Below, piece after piece: positions 18,561-27,440 of a stretch of 64,000 nucleotides of DNA; position 1 is the stretch's first letter; each line of letters opens with the position of its first letter. The notes beneath the pieces are model-generated. The model did not search any database. It was given only the letters and a program-made list of their open reading frames with translations, and was not told the DNA's origin. The stretch comes from Sphingomonas sp. GTDB taxonomy: Bacteria; Pseudomonadota; Alphaproteobacteria; Sphingomonadales; Sphingomonadaceae. The DNA lies in the NCBI RefSeq assembly GCF_017304615.1, contig NZ_JAFKLZ010000001.1, forward strand, positions 868,001 to 932,000, written 5' to 3'. Both the position numbers and the translations under genes were made by a program.

Positions 18561-19484
18561 ATGATCGCGGTCGTCCATCATCCTGACTATGTCGCGCCGG
18601 GCCAGCCACGATCGGGATATCAATGGAACAAAAACGGCGCGATCCGCGACCTGTTGCGCGAGGCGGGCGACGCGATCGAGTGGTTCGAGCCGGAGGCAAT
18701 GCCGCGCGCATGGATCGAGGCGGCGCACGATCCCGACTATGTCGCGGAGGTAATCGAGGCTCGCGTCCCGCGCGAGAAGGAGCGGCGGATCGGCTTTCCG
18801 GTCAACGAGTTGGTTGCGGGGCGGGCGCAGATCGTGCCGGGCGGAACGTATCTCGCGGCCAGGCTGGCGATCGAGCGAGGTTTTGCGGCGAACAGCGCGG
18901 GCGGTAGTCATCACGCGCTGGCGGATACCGGCGCGGGTTATTGCGTGTTCAACGACCTCGCAATCGCCGCGATCCGCTTGGGCGAGGAGGGCCATCGCAT
19001 CCTGATTGTCGATTGCGACGTGCATCAGGGCGATGGGACCGCTGCCCTAACCGCGGGGCGGCCCGGCATCGCGACCTATTCGCTCCACGCCGCGAAGAAT
19101 TTTCCGGTGCGCAAGGCGCGATCGACACTCGACGTGCCGCTGGCCGATGGCGTCGGCGATGCCGAATATCTCGCGACGCTGAGGTCGACGCTCTCGCCGA
19201 TGCTCGACACCGAACGGCCCGATCTGATTCTTTATCAGGCGGGCGTCGATCCGTTCGGTGGAGATCGGCTCGGGCGGCTGAATCTGACCGACGAGGGGTT
19301 GGCTCGCCGCGAGCAACTCGTCGCGCGCCTGGCGATCGATCGGGGCATTCCGGTCGCCAGCACGGTGGGCGGCGGTTACGGCGACGACGTGATGGCGATC
19401 GCCCGCCGCCATGTCGCCGCGATCCTCACGCTGGGACAGGCGTTCGCCGCCGGGTGGCAAAGAACGGTTTGCACGGACGCGTAA
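18561..19484 (+). CDS. histone-deacetylase-family amidohydrolase
   Basis: A 307-residue zinc hydrolase of the HDAC/acetylpolyamine amidohydrolase superfamily. It has the charge-relay pair GGSHHA, Zn ligands in DCDVHQGDG, the C-terminal ligand Asp in YQAGVDPFGGDRLG and a glycine-rich VGGGYGDD. Bacterial members act on acetylpolyamines, acetoin-related or other acetylated small molecules; the substrate cannot be read from sequence. ATG 18561. It is divergent from the esterase and lies 72 bases before korA. Confidence 0.88.
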   Translation: MIAVVHHPDYVAPGQPRSGYQWNKNGAIRDLLREAGDAIEWFEPEAMPRAWIEAAHDPDYVAEVIEARVPREKERRIGFPVNELVAGRAQIVPGGTYLAARLAIERGFAANSAGGSHHALADTGAGYCVFNDLAIAAIRLGEEGHRILIVDCDVHQGDGTAALTAGRPGIATYSLHAAKNFPVRKARSTLDVPLADGVGDAEYLATLRSTLSPMLDTERPDLILYQAGVDPFGGDRLGRLNLTDEGLARREQLVARLAIDRGIPVASTVGGGYGDDVMAIARRHVAAILTLGQAFAAGWQRTVCTDA

Positions 19485-19556
19485 CCGATCTACCTTGGCT
19501 GGCAGGGGCTCCCCACATAAAGAAGCCCGCGACACGACGCAGGAAACAGTTCTGAC

Positions 19557-21425
19557 ATGGCGACCGCCGCCCACGAAGTGACGCCCACGGAGGCGTCGTC
19601 CAATCCCCCCGCAGAATCGATTGTCGTCCGCTTTGCCGGGGATTCCGGTGACGGGATGCAGCTGACCGGCGGACAGTTCACGCTGTCGACCGCGCTGGCC
19701 GGCAACGACCTGGCGACGTTCCCCGATTTCCCGGCGGAGATCCGCGCGCCGCTCGGCACGCTGTTCGGCGTCTCCGCCTTCCAGATCAATTTCGGCTCGA
19801 CCGCGATCGAGACGGCGGGCGACGAGCTCGACGTGCTGGTCGCGATGAACCCTGCGGCGCTGAAGACCAATGTCGATGCCCTGAAGCTGGGCGGGCTGAT
19901 CATCGCCGACAGCGGCGAGTTCACCGAGCGCAACCTCGCCAAGGCCAAGTACGACGCCAACCCGATCGATGACGGCAGCCTGGCCAAGTGGCAGGTGCTG
20001 GCGTTCAACATCTCGCAGTTGACGCTCGACGCGGTGAAGCCGTTCGGGCTGGGCAACAAGGAAGCGTTGCGCTGCAAGAACATGTGGACGCTGGGGCTGG
20101 CGCTGTGGATGTTCGACCGCGACCGCCAGCCGCTGGTCGACTGGCTAAAGGCGAAGTTCGCGAAGAACCCGACGCTGGCCGAAGCGAACATCGCCGCGAT
20201 CAACGCCGGCCATGCCTATGGCGAGACAGCGGAGATTTCCGGGCCGCTCCAGCAGCATCACGTTGCCGCGGCACCCGCGGAACCGGGGCTTTACCGGACG
20301 GTGACCGGCGCCGAGGCGATCTCGATGGGGCTCGTCGCCGGCGCGCAACTTGCGAACGTCCCGATGTTCTTCGGCGGCTATCCGATCACGCCGGCCTCGG
20401 CGATCCTCCATCATCTCAGCCGGCTCAAGGAGTTCGGGATCACCACGTTCCAGGCTGAGGACGAGATCGCCGCGATCGCCAGCGCCATCGGCGCGTCTTA
20501 CGCCGGGCAGCTCGGCGTGACGTCGTCATCGGGGCCGGGCATTGCGTTGAAGGGAGAGGCCATAGGGCTGGCGATCATGACCGAACTGCCGCTGGTGGTG
20601 GTCAATTCGCAACGTGGTGGGCCGTCGACGGGACTTCCCACAAAGACTGAACAAAGCGATTTATATCAAGCAGTTTACGGGCGAAACGGCGACGCGCCGA
20701 TGCCGGTGATCGCCGCACGCTCGCCCGCGGACGCGTTCGAGGTGGCGATCGAGGCGTGCCGCATCGCCACCGAATATATGACCCCGGTGATGCTGTTGAC
20801 CGACGGCTACATCGCGAACGCGGCCGAACCGTGGAAGGTGCCAGAGGTCAGCGCCTACACGCCGTTCCCGGTCGAATTCCTGACCGAGGCGCCCGAGGGT
20901 GGCTTCAAGCCCTATGCCCGCGACGGCAAGCTCGCGCGGCCGTGGGTGAAGCCCGGCACGCCCGGCCTGCTCCACCGGATCGGCGGGATCGAGAAGGCGC
21001 AGGGGACGGGCAATATCGACTATTCGCCCGCCAATCACCAGGCGATGACCGACACCCGCCGCGACAAGGTGGCGGGCATCAAGGTGCCCGACCAAGCGGT
21101 CGAACTGGGCAATGAGGGCGGCAAGCTGGCGGTGGTGGGCTGGGGCTCGACCTTCGGCCCGATCCACCAGGCGGTGCGGCGTGCGCGGCGTAAAGGTGCG
21201 GACGTCAGCCACATCCACATCCGCCACATCTGGCCGCTGCCCGCGAACCTCGGCGCGCTGCTCAAGGGCTATGACAAGGTGTTGGTGCCGGAGATGAACA
21301 CGGGCCAGCTCAAGACCGTGCTGCGCGACCAGTATCTTGTCGACGCGAGACCGCTCAACAAGGTGTCGGGCCAGCCGTTCCGCATTGCGGAAATCGAGGC
21401 GGCGATCGAAGGAATGCTCGCATGA
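19557..21425 (+). CDS. korA: 2-oxoacid (2-oxoglutarate):ferredoxin oxidoreductase, fused gamma-alpha subunit
   Basis: With KorB, oxidatively decarboxylates 2-oxoglutarate to succinyl-CoA using an electron carrier. The 622-residue protein carries the gamma domain first (VVRFAGDSGDGMQLTGGQFT) then the alpha domain (GYPITPASAILHHLS, SSGPGIALKGEA, RGGPSTGLPTKTEQSDL). This is the two-subunit form also known in mycobacteria and other aerobes. AGGAAA lies before ATG 19557. The stop overlaps korB by ATGA. Confidence 0.93.
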   Translation: MATAAHEVTPTEASSNPPAESIVVRFAGDSGDGMQLTGGQFTLSTALAGNDLATFPDFPAEIRAPLGTLFGVSAFQINFGSTAIETAGDELDVLVAMNPAALKTNVDALKLGGLIIADSGEFTERNLAKAKYDANPIDDGSLAKWQVLAFNISQLTLDAVKPFGLGNKEALRCKNMWTLGLALWMFDRDRQPLVDWLKAKFAKNPTLAEANIAAINAGHAYGETAEISGPLQQHHVAAAPAEPGLYRTVTGAEAISMGLVAGAQLANVPMFFGGYPITPASAILHHLSRLKEFGITTFQAEDEIAAIASAIGASYAGQLGVTSSSGPGIALKGEAIGLAIMTELPLVVVNSQRGGPSTGLPTKTEQSDLYQAVYGRNGDAPMPVIAARSPADAFEVAIEACRIATEYMTPVMLLTDGYIANAAEPWKVPEVSAYTPFPVEFLTEAPEGGFKPYARDGKLARPWVKPGTPGLLHRIGGIEKAQGTGNIDYSPANHQAMTDTRRDKVAGIKVPDQAVELGNEGGKLAVVGWGSTFGPIHQAVRRARRKGADVSHIHIRHIWPLPANLGALLKGYDKVLVPEMNTGQLKTVLRDQYLVDARPLNKVSGQPFRIAEIEAAIEGMLA

Positions 21426-22456
21426 ACGACATGACCCCACCGCAAAAGTCGCTGCCCAAGGATTGGGAGACCGATCAGGAAGTACGCTGGTGCCCCGGCT
21501 GCGGCGATTACGCGATCCTGAAGGCGGTGCAGCGGACTATGCCCGAAATCGGCGCGCGACCGGAGAATACTGTGTTCGTCAGCGGCATCGGCTGCTCGTC
21601 GCGCTTTCCCTATTACATGGAGACCTACGGCTTCCACACGATCCACGGCCGAGCGCCGGCGGTGGCGACGGGGGTCAAGCTCGCCAATCCAGAGCTCGAC
21701 GTGTGGATCATCACCGGCGACGGCGACGCGCTCAGCATCGGCGGCAACCACACGATGCACTTGCTGCGGCGGAACCTGAACTGCCAGGTTCTGCTGTTCA
21801 ACAACGAGATTTACGGCCTGACCAAGGGGCAATATTCGCCCACCAGCCGTGAGGGTACGCGCTCGCCCTCGACGCCGTTCGGATCGGTCGATCACCCCGC
21901 CAAGCCCTGCGCGTTCGCGCTCGGCAGCGGCGCGCGATTCGTCGCGCGCGGGATCGACGTGCACAAGAACCTGCCGACGGTGCTCAAGGCGGCCTATGCG
22001 CATCAGGGCGCGGCGTTCGTCGAAATCTACCAGAACTGCATCGTCTACAATGACGACATCTTCGCCGCCTTCACCGACAAGGCGAACGCGCCGACCGGGC
22101 AATTGTGGGTCGAGCATGGTAAGCCGTTGCTATTTGCAGGCGGCGCCAAAGGCATTGCGCTCAATCGCGAGCAATTGAAGCTCGAAGTTGTCGATATAGT
22201 CGACGGCGATTGGGAGGCGGCAGGCGTGCTGGTGCACGACCAGACCAACCGCGCGATCGCGCACATGCTGGTCGAATTGCCGCTGGTCGGCTTCCCTGTA
22301 GCGCTCGGCGTGATCTACGACGATCCTGCGCCGACCTTCGAAAGCGCGGTCGTGGCGCAGAACAAGGCGGCCGCGGAGGGTAAGAAATCCGATTTGCAGA
22401 AGCTGCTGAGCCAGGGCCAGACGTGGCAGGTCGAGAAGCAGCCTCATGTGATTTGA
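21422..22456 (+). CDS. korB: 2-oxoacid (2-oxoglutarate):ferredoxin oxidoreductase, beta subunit
   Basis: The thiamine-pyrophosphate and [4Fe-4S] subunit, 344 residues. Cluster ligands are visible as CPGCGDY (Cys24, Cys27), GIGCSSR and a distal Cys in KPCAFALG. The TPP motif is GDGDALSIGGNHTMHLLRRN with the following NNEIYGLTKGQ. No ferredoxin domain is fused, so a separate ferredoxin must serve it. Overlaps korA by four bases. Confidence 0.93.
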   Translation: MNDMTPPQKSLPKDWETDQEVRWCPGCGDYAILKAVQRTMPEIGARPENTVFVSGIGCSSRFPYYMETYGFHTIHGRAPAVATGVKLANPELDVWIITGDGDALSIGGNHTMHLLRRNLNCQVLLFNNEIYGLTKGQYSPTSREGTRSPSTPFGSVDHPAKPCAFALGSGARFVARGIDVHKNLPTVLKAAYAHQGAAFVEIYQNCIVYNDDIFAAFTDKANAPTGQLWVEHGKPLLFAGGAKGIALNREQLKLEVVDIVDGDWEAAGVLVHDQTNRAIAHMLVELPLVGFPVALGVIYDDPAPTFESAVVAQNKAAAEGKKSDLQKLLSQGQTWQVEKQPHVI

Positions 22457-22896
22457 TTAGGAAGCAATGGCCCATTTTGCCGACATTTGTCGTGGCATGC
22501 GGAGCAGCAACTGTAGCCACTCCCGAGGCCCAATGGAGCTTGGTGACGGCGCGCGCCATTAAGCAGCACAGCGCGCGGTCGGTTGATTGTCCGCCCGATA
22601 ATATTTGCATCGATGCCCAGTTCGATGGCGATTTTGACAATGCACGCGCCATTTCGGGCGTTTCTGTGCCTGATCGGTTTACTGCGACCGTGGTTCAGCA
22701 CACTGAATTTCCACGAAAAATGAAAGTCTTAGTGCTTTTACAGACTTTTCCCAACGGTCGCCGAAACGTTTTCGTCCAAGCCTTGGCCGACGAGCGAGGC
22801 TTGGCCTGCATCGAAAAGAGGTGGTTTGACGGTAAGTTGAACATCCCGGTGAGTAAAATCGTTGAACGACCCAACGAGGTGTGCGTTCGCCTCTGA
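22453..22896 (+). CDS. hypothetical protein of atypical composition upstream of photolyase
   Basis: An open frame of about 147 residues with no family I recognise. The N-terminus has a hydrophobic stretch (ILPTFVVACGAATVA) that could be a signal or lipoprotein leader; the rest includes RSVDCPPDNICIDAQFDGDF and VPDRFTATVVQHTEFPRK. Base composition is clearly lower in GC than the flanking genes and codon use differs. The stop overlaps the photolyase ATG as TGATG, which supports translation of the frame. The start is uncertain: GTG 22423, TTG 22453 and TTG 22477 are in frame and none has a convincing Shine-Dalgarno. Confidence 0.45.
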   Translation: MIRKQWPILPTFVVACGAATVATPEAQWSLVTARAIKQHSARSVDCPPDNICIDAQFDGDFDNARAISGVSVPDRFTATVVQHTEFPRKMKVLVLLQTFPNGRRNVFVQALADERGLACIEKRWFDGKLNIPVSKIVERPNEVCVRL

Positions 22897-24260
22897 TGAG
22901 CGATCCCGTCATTCTCTGGCTACGGCAGGATTTGCGGCTGGCCGATCAACCTGCGCTGGCGGCAGCGATGCAAGACGGACCGGTGGTGCCGGTCCATGTC
23001 CTGGACGACGAAACGCCGAAGCATCGCGCGATGGGCGCGGCGTCGCAGTGGTGGCTGCATCACAGCCTGGCGAGCCTCGACAAGGACTTGCGCGAGAAGG
23101 GCTCGCGGCTAATCCTGCGGCGGGGGAAATGCGACGAGGAGCTTGCCAAGGTCGCCGACGAGGTTGGCGCGCGCGCGGTTCACGCCGTTCGCCATTACGA
23201 ACCCTGGTGGCGCAACGCCGAGCGGGCAGTAGCGAAGCGGCTCGACTTGCAGTGCGACGACGGCAATTATCTTGCGCCGCCCGGGTCGGTGACGACGGGG
23301 AGCGGCGCGCCTTACAAGATCTACACGCCGTTCTGGCGCGCATTGAACGAAGTAATGCCGCCGCCGAATCCGCTCAACCGGCCGCGTGAGATTGCGCCGC
23401 CCGGCAAATGGCCGAAGAGCGAGAAGCTGGCCGATTGGGATCTGCTGCCGACCAAGCCCGACTGGGCAACCGGATTCGCCGAGGAATGGACGCCGGGCGA
23501 GGCTGGGGCCCGCGAACGCGTCGAGCATTTCGTCGACCAGGTCGCGGATTATGGCGAGCGCCGCAACCTGCCCTCGGTCGAGGGTAGCTCACGCCTGTCG
23601 CCGCATCTCCATTTCGGCGAGGTATCGCCCGGCTATGTCTGGCATCGGCTGGCGGGCAAGGGTGAGTCGACGCGCACATTCCTCGGCGAGCTCGCATGGC
23701 GCGATTATGCGCAGAACGTGATCCTGCAATTGCCCGACTATGGATCGAGGAACGGCCGCGAGCAGTTCGATGCGCTACCCTGGCGGTCGGGCGCGGACGC
23801 GAAGGCCGACCTGCGCGCGTGGCAACGGGGCCGCACCGGCTACCCGATCGTCGATGCTGGAATGCGCCAGTTATGGGCGACCGGCTGGATGCACAATCGC
23901 GTTCGGATGATCGCCGCGAGCTTTCTGATCAAGCACTTGCTGATCGACTGGCGCGAGGGCGAGCGCTGGTTCTGGGACACGTTGGTCGATGCCGATTACG
24001 GCAATAACAGCGTCAATTGGCAATGGGTGGCGGGCACCGGAATCGACGCGAACATGTGGGGGCGGATCATGGCGCCGCTGCTCCAGTCGGAGAAGTTCGA
24101 TGCCGCCGGCTATATTCGCGAATGGGTGCCGGAACTGCGCGACTTGGCCGACGAGGCGATCCATGACCCGGCGGATCGACCCAACGGTTATCCCGGCAAG
24201 ATCATCGGCCATCGCGAAGCGCGCGAGCGTGCGCTGGCCGCGGGTCGCAAGGTGCGCTGA
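22896..24260 (+). CDS. phrB: deoxyribodipyrimidine photolyase (class I)
   Basis: Repairs UV-induced cyclobutane pyrimidine dimers using blue light and FADH-. The 454-residue protein has the N-terminal antenna domain (ILWLRQDLRLADQPAL), the FAD domain (SRLSPHLHFGEVSP, ELAWRDYAQNVILQLP, TGYPIVDAGMRQLWATGWMHNRVRMI), and the WQWVAGTGIDA motif with the final KIIGHREARERAL. Start ATG 22896 overlaps the preceding stop. A cryptochrome-like role cannot be excluded but the photolyase motifs are complete. cfa follows closely. Confidence 0.94.
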   Translation: MSDPVILWLRQDLRLADQPALAAAMQDGPVVPVHVLDDETPKHRAMGAASQWWLHHSLASLDKDLREKGSRLILRRGKCDEELAKVADEVGARAVHAVRHYEPWWRNAERAVAKRLDLQCDDGNYLAPPGSVTTGSGAPYKIYTPFWRALNEVMPPPNPLNRPREIAPPGKWPKSEKLADWDLLPTKPDWATGFAEEWTPGEAGARERVEHFVDQVADYGERRNLPSVEGSSRLSPHLHFGEVSPGYVWHRLAGKGESTRTFLGELAWRDYAQNVILQLPDYGSRNGREQFDALPWRSGADAKADLRAWQRGRTGYPIVDAGMRQLWATGWMHNRVRMIAASFLIKHLLIDWREGERWFWDTLVDADYGNNSVNWQWVAGTGIDANMWGRIMAPLLQSEKFDAAGYIREWVPELRDLADEAIHDPADRPNGYPGKIIGHREARERALAAGRKVR

Positions 24261-24299
24261 CCATCGCAGAATCGCTTGGCGGCGGTGCGTCGCTGGTTC

Positions 24300-25532
24300 A
24301 TGGATCGCGCGATGGATGCGCCGGTGCGGAATGGGAGGGGGCGTGGGCAGAGCGGGCCGCTAGCGTGGATCGGCGCCCGGGTACTCGCGCGGATCGATCG
24401 CGGGATCGCGGCGGGGGCGATCGCCCTATCCTTGCCGGGTGATGTGCCACGTCGGCTCGGCGGCCGTGCGGCGGGGCCGGAGGCGATCGTTATTATTCAC
24501 TCCTGGCGTGCTTTGTCGCGGCTGGCGACCGGAGGGTCGGCGGGCTGGTATGAGGCATGGGCGGCGGGCGAATGGGAAAGCCCCGATCCGGTCGCCTTGT
24601 TCGAGTTGTTCACGCTCAATCGCCATACGCTGGCGCGAGCGGCGCGGGCGCAGGGGCTGGGAAGATGGGTGCGGCGGCAATGGCATCGCGCGCGGCGGAA
24701 TGACCGGGCGGGCGCGCGGCGCAACATCGTCGAGCATTACGACCTCGGCAACGAATTCTACGAGCTGTGGCTCGACCCGAGCATGACCTATTCAAGCGCG
24801 CTGTTCGCGGCGCCCGACCAGTCGCTCGAGGACGCCCAGCGCAACAAGCTGCTGGCGATCCTGGAGCGTACCGGCTGCGGACCGGGCGACCGCATCCTCG
24901 AGATCGGTTGCGGCTGGGGATCGTTCGCCGAGACCGCGGCGCGCGCCGGGGCAAGCGTCCACGGCATCACGCTGTCGCACGAGCAGAAGGCCTATGCCGA
25001 GGACCGGCTGGCGCGGCAGGGGCTGGCGGGCGACATCGCGCTGACCGACTATCGCGACGTCGTCGGCACGTTCGACGGCATTGCCAGCATCGAGATGGTC
25101 GAGGCGGTCGGGGCGGAATATTGGGACGACTATCTGTCCGCGATCGGGCGCGCGCTGAAACCCGGCGGGCGCGCCGCGGTCCAGTATATTGCGATCGATG
25201 ATGCGATATACGAAGACTACGCGCGCAACGTCGATTTCATCCAGCGCTACGTGTTTCCGGGGGGGATGTTGCTGTCGGAAAGCCGGTTCCGCGCGATTGC
25301 CGAGCGGCACGGGCTGGCCTGGTGGGACCGGCACGCGTTCGGGCTCGATTATGCCGAGACGCTGCGGCGGTGGCGCGAAATGTTCGACGCGATGGTGGCT
25401 GCTGGACGATTGCCCGCGCGGTTCGACCGCCGCTTTGTCGGCCTGTGGCGCTATTATCTGATGTATTGTGAGGGCGGTTTCAGGGGCGGCGCGATCGATG
25501 TCGCGCAAGTGACCCTGGTCAAGGAGGGATGA
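24300..25532 (+). CDS. cfa: cyclopropane-fatty-acyl-phospholipid synthase family protein
   Basis: Adds a methylene from SAM across the double bond of membrane lipid acyl chains. The 410-residue protein has an N-terminal lipid-binding domain and a C-terminal SAM methyltransferase domain: NIVEHYDLGNEFYELWLD, the SAM loop EIGCGWGSFAETAAR, GITLSHEQKAYA, IASIEMVEAVG and VQYIAIDD. ATG 24300 is chosen; TTG 24276 is an alternative. Its stop overlaps the next start (TGATG). Close linkage to photolyase suggests a shared light or oxidative stress role, which is inference. Confidence 0.9.
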   Translation: MDRAMDAPVRNGRGRGQSGPLAWIGARVLARIDRGIAAGAIALSLPGDVPRRLGGRAAGPEAIVIIHSWRALSRLATGGSAGWYEAWAAGEWESPDPVALFELFTLNRHTLARAARAQGLGRWVRRQWHRARRNDRAGARRNIVEHYDLGNEFYELWLDPSMTYSSALFAAPDQSLEDAQRNKLLAILERTGCGPGDRILEIGCGWGSFAETAARAGASVHGITLSHEQKAYAEDRLARQGLAGDIALTDYRDVVGTFDGIASIEMVEAVGAEYWDDYLSAIGRALKPGGRAAVQYIAIDDAIYEDYARNVDFIQRYVFPGGMLLSESRFRAIAERHGLAWWDRHAFGLDYAETLRRWREMFDAMVAAGRLPARFDRRFVGLWRYYLMYCEGGFRGGAIDVAQVTLVKEG

Positions 25533-26695
25533 TGAAACGAGCAATTCTGGCGGTGGCGCTGATGCTGGCGGGCGCGGCGGCGGCGCAAACGGTGATGATC
25601 GCGCCCGACAATGCGGCGAAGCTGCGTCAAGTCGGGGCGGAGGTCCTGTTCTGGAACCAGCAGCAGCGCGATCAGAACTTTCCCGCGATGGAGAAGCTGT
25701 TCCCCGGCCATGTCGTGAAGGCGGGCGGCAAGGTGCGGCCGCTCCCCGCGGGCAAACCGCTCGCGATTCCGGCGGGCGAGATCGAGACCGCGATGACCGA
25801 ACTCAACATCTCGGGGATGATCGTCGTTCAGGACGGCAAGGTCCGGCTCGAACGCTATGCGCGCGGGTACGGAGCGGAGGGGCGCTACACCAGCTTTTCG
25901 GTCGCCAAGTCGTTCACTTCGACCCTGGTCGGCGCGGCGATCCGCGACGGTTACATCAAGTCGATCGATGATCCCGTGACCAAATACATCCCGGACCTCG
26001 CTGGGGGCGGCTATGACGGCGTGACCGTGCGCCAGCTACTGACGATGACCTCGGGCGTGAAATGGAACGAGGATTATACCGACCCCAAGTCGGACGTCGC
26101 GCGGATGTTCAGCGAGGAAGTGCCCGCGGGACAGGACCCGACCGTCTGGTTCATGAAGAAGCTGCCGCGCGAGACGGCGCCGGGCAGCAAATGGGTCTAC
26201 AAGACCGGCGAGACCAACCTGATCGGCGTGCTGGTCGAACGCGCGACGAAGAAGACGCTGGCCGATTACCTCAGCGAGAAAGTGTGGAAGCCGTGGGGGA
26301 TGGAACGCGACGCGTTCTGGATGGTCAATCCGGCGGGGCATGAAGTCAGCGGCTGCTGCCTGTCGGTGAGCTTGCGCGATTATGCCCGGATGGGAATGTT
26401 CGCGCTTGGCGGCGGCAAGGGCGTGGTGCCCGACGGCTGGTTCGCCGCCGCGACGACCAACCAGGTCCCGGTCTCGGCCGAGCTGGGGGACCGGTCAGGC
26501 TATGGCTATCAATGGTGGGTGCTGCCGGGCGGGCGTTATGCGGCGATCGGTATTTTCGGGCAGAGCATCATGATCGATCCGGCGAAGAAGCTGGTGATTG
26601 CGATATCGAGCGCCTGGCCTACCGCGACCGGCAAGGAATTGTCGTCCAAACGCAATGCGTTGTGGGTGAAGCTTGAGGGGGCGACCGCGCGTTGA
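25532..26695 (+). CDS. exported serine hydrolase, beta-lactamase / class C fold
   Basis: A 387-residue periplasmic protein with a cleavable signal (MKRAILAVALMLAGAAAAQ). The class C penicillin-binding fold has the SxxK motif in FSVAKSFTS, a YxN-like Tyr in WVYKTGETN, and a Gly-rich WWVLPGGRYAAIGIFGQ near the end. Members include esterases, D-aminopeptidases and 6-aminohexanoate-dimer hydrolases; the substrate is unknown. AAGGAGG at 25521-25527 favours ATG 25532 over ATG 25529. Confidence 0.85.
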   Translation: MKRAILAVALMLAGAAAAQTVMIAPDNAAKLRQVGAEVLFWNQQQRDQNFPAMEKLFPGHVVKAGGKVRPLPAGKPLAIPAGEIETAMTELNISGMIVVQDGKVRLERYARGYGAEGRYTSFSVAKSFTSTLVGAAIRDGYIKSIDDPVTKYIPDLAGGGYDGVTVRQLLTMTSGVKWNEDYTDPKSDVARMFSEEVPAGQDPTVWFMKKLPRETAPGSKWVYKTGETNLIGVLVERATKKTLADYLSEKVWKPWGMERDAFWMVNPAGHEVSGCCLSVSLRDYARMGMFALGGGKGVVPDGWFAAATTNQVPVSAELGDRSGYGYQWWVLPGGRYAAIGIFGQSIMIDPAKKLVIAISSAWPTATGKELSSKRNALWVKLEGATAR

Positions 26696-26705
26696 TCTAG
26701 CTGCG

Positions 26706-26731
26706 CGTGCTCCTGCTTGCGCGGGAGCACG
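26706..26731. terminator. hairpin between convergent genes, likely bidirectional terminator
   Basis: CGTGCTCC and GGAGCACG form an eight-pair stem extended by three inner pairs around a TTGC loop, in the 41-base gap between the convergent serine hydrolase and SDR genes. No strong T-run, so the terminator call rests on position and stem strength. Confidence 0.5.
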
Positions 26732-26736
26732 TTGGG

Positions 26737-27438
26737 TCAGCCGACTCGCTCGAAATGCCCGCTTTCGAAATCGCCGGCGATCAACTCGACGATCCGCGCG
26801 GCAACATCCTCGGGCGGCTTGACCTTCGTTGGGTCCTCGCCCGGATAGGCGCGTTCGCGCATCTTGGTGCGGGTCGCGCCGGGATCGATCACGGCGACGC
26901 GGATATTGCTGACGGCTTCGACTTCCTCGCCGTAGGCGAGAACGAGCGTTTCCATCGCCGCCTTCGACGCGCCGTATGCGCCCCAATAGGCGCGCGGCTC
27001 GCGACCGACGCTGGAGGTCAGCGCGATGACTCGGGCATGCTGCGACTTGCGCAAGGCGGGGTCGAACGCCGCGATCAGCGCGGCCTGCGCCGACACGTTG
27101 AGCGTCATCACCCGCGCGAACTCGCCGGGGTCGATCGCGGGGACCGCCGACAGCGAGCCGAGCGTCGCGGCGTTAAGCACGAGGATGTCGAGCGCGCCCC
27201 AGCGCTCGCTCACCGCGGTCGCCAGGCGCGCGATGCTGTCGCTTTCGGCCAGGTCGAGCGGCGCGATCGTCGCGGTGCCGCCGGCGGCGTGGATCGCCTC
27301 CTCGACCTCCTCCAATGCACCAGCGGTGCGCGCGGTCAGGATGACGTGTGCGCCCTCTGCGGCGAGCGCCTTGGCGGTGGCGGCGCCAATGCCGCGGCTC
27401 GCGCCGGTCATCAGCGCGAGTTGTCCTGCAAATTTCAT
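26737..27438 (-). CDS. short-chain dehydrogenase/reductase
   Basis: A 233-residue classical SDR. It has the NAD(P)-binding TGASRGIGAATAKAL, the LVLNAATLG motif, a Ser in IALTSSVGRE and the YGASKAAME catalytic Tyr-Lys pair. The Arg after the beta2 strand (LTARTAG) suggests NADP(H). It starts two bases after the purF stop and is surely cotranscribed with it. The substrate is unknown. Confidence 0.9.
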   Translation of the reverse strand: MKFAGQLALMTGASRGIGAATAKALAAEGAHVILTARTAGALEEVEEAIHAAGGTATIAPLDLAESDSIARLATAVSERWGALDILVLNAATLGSLSAVPAIDPGEFARVMTLNVSAQAALIAAFDPALRKSQHARVIALTSSVGREPRAYWGAYGASKAAMETLVLAYGEEVEAVSNIRVAVIDPGATRTKMRERAYPGEDPTKVKPPEDVAARIVELIAGDFESGHFERVG

Positions 27439-27440
27439 GA

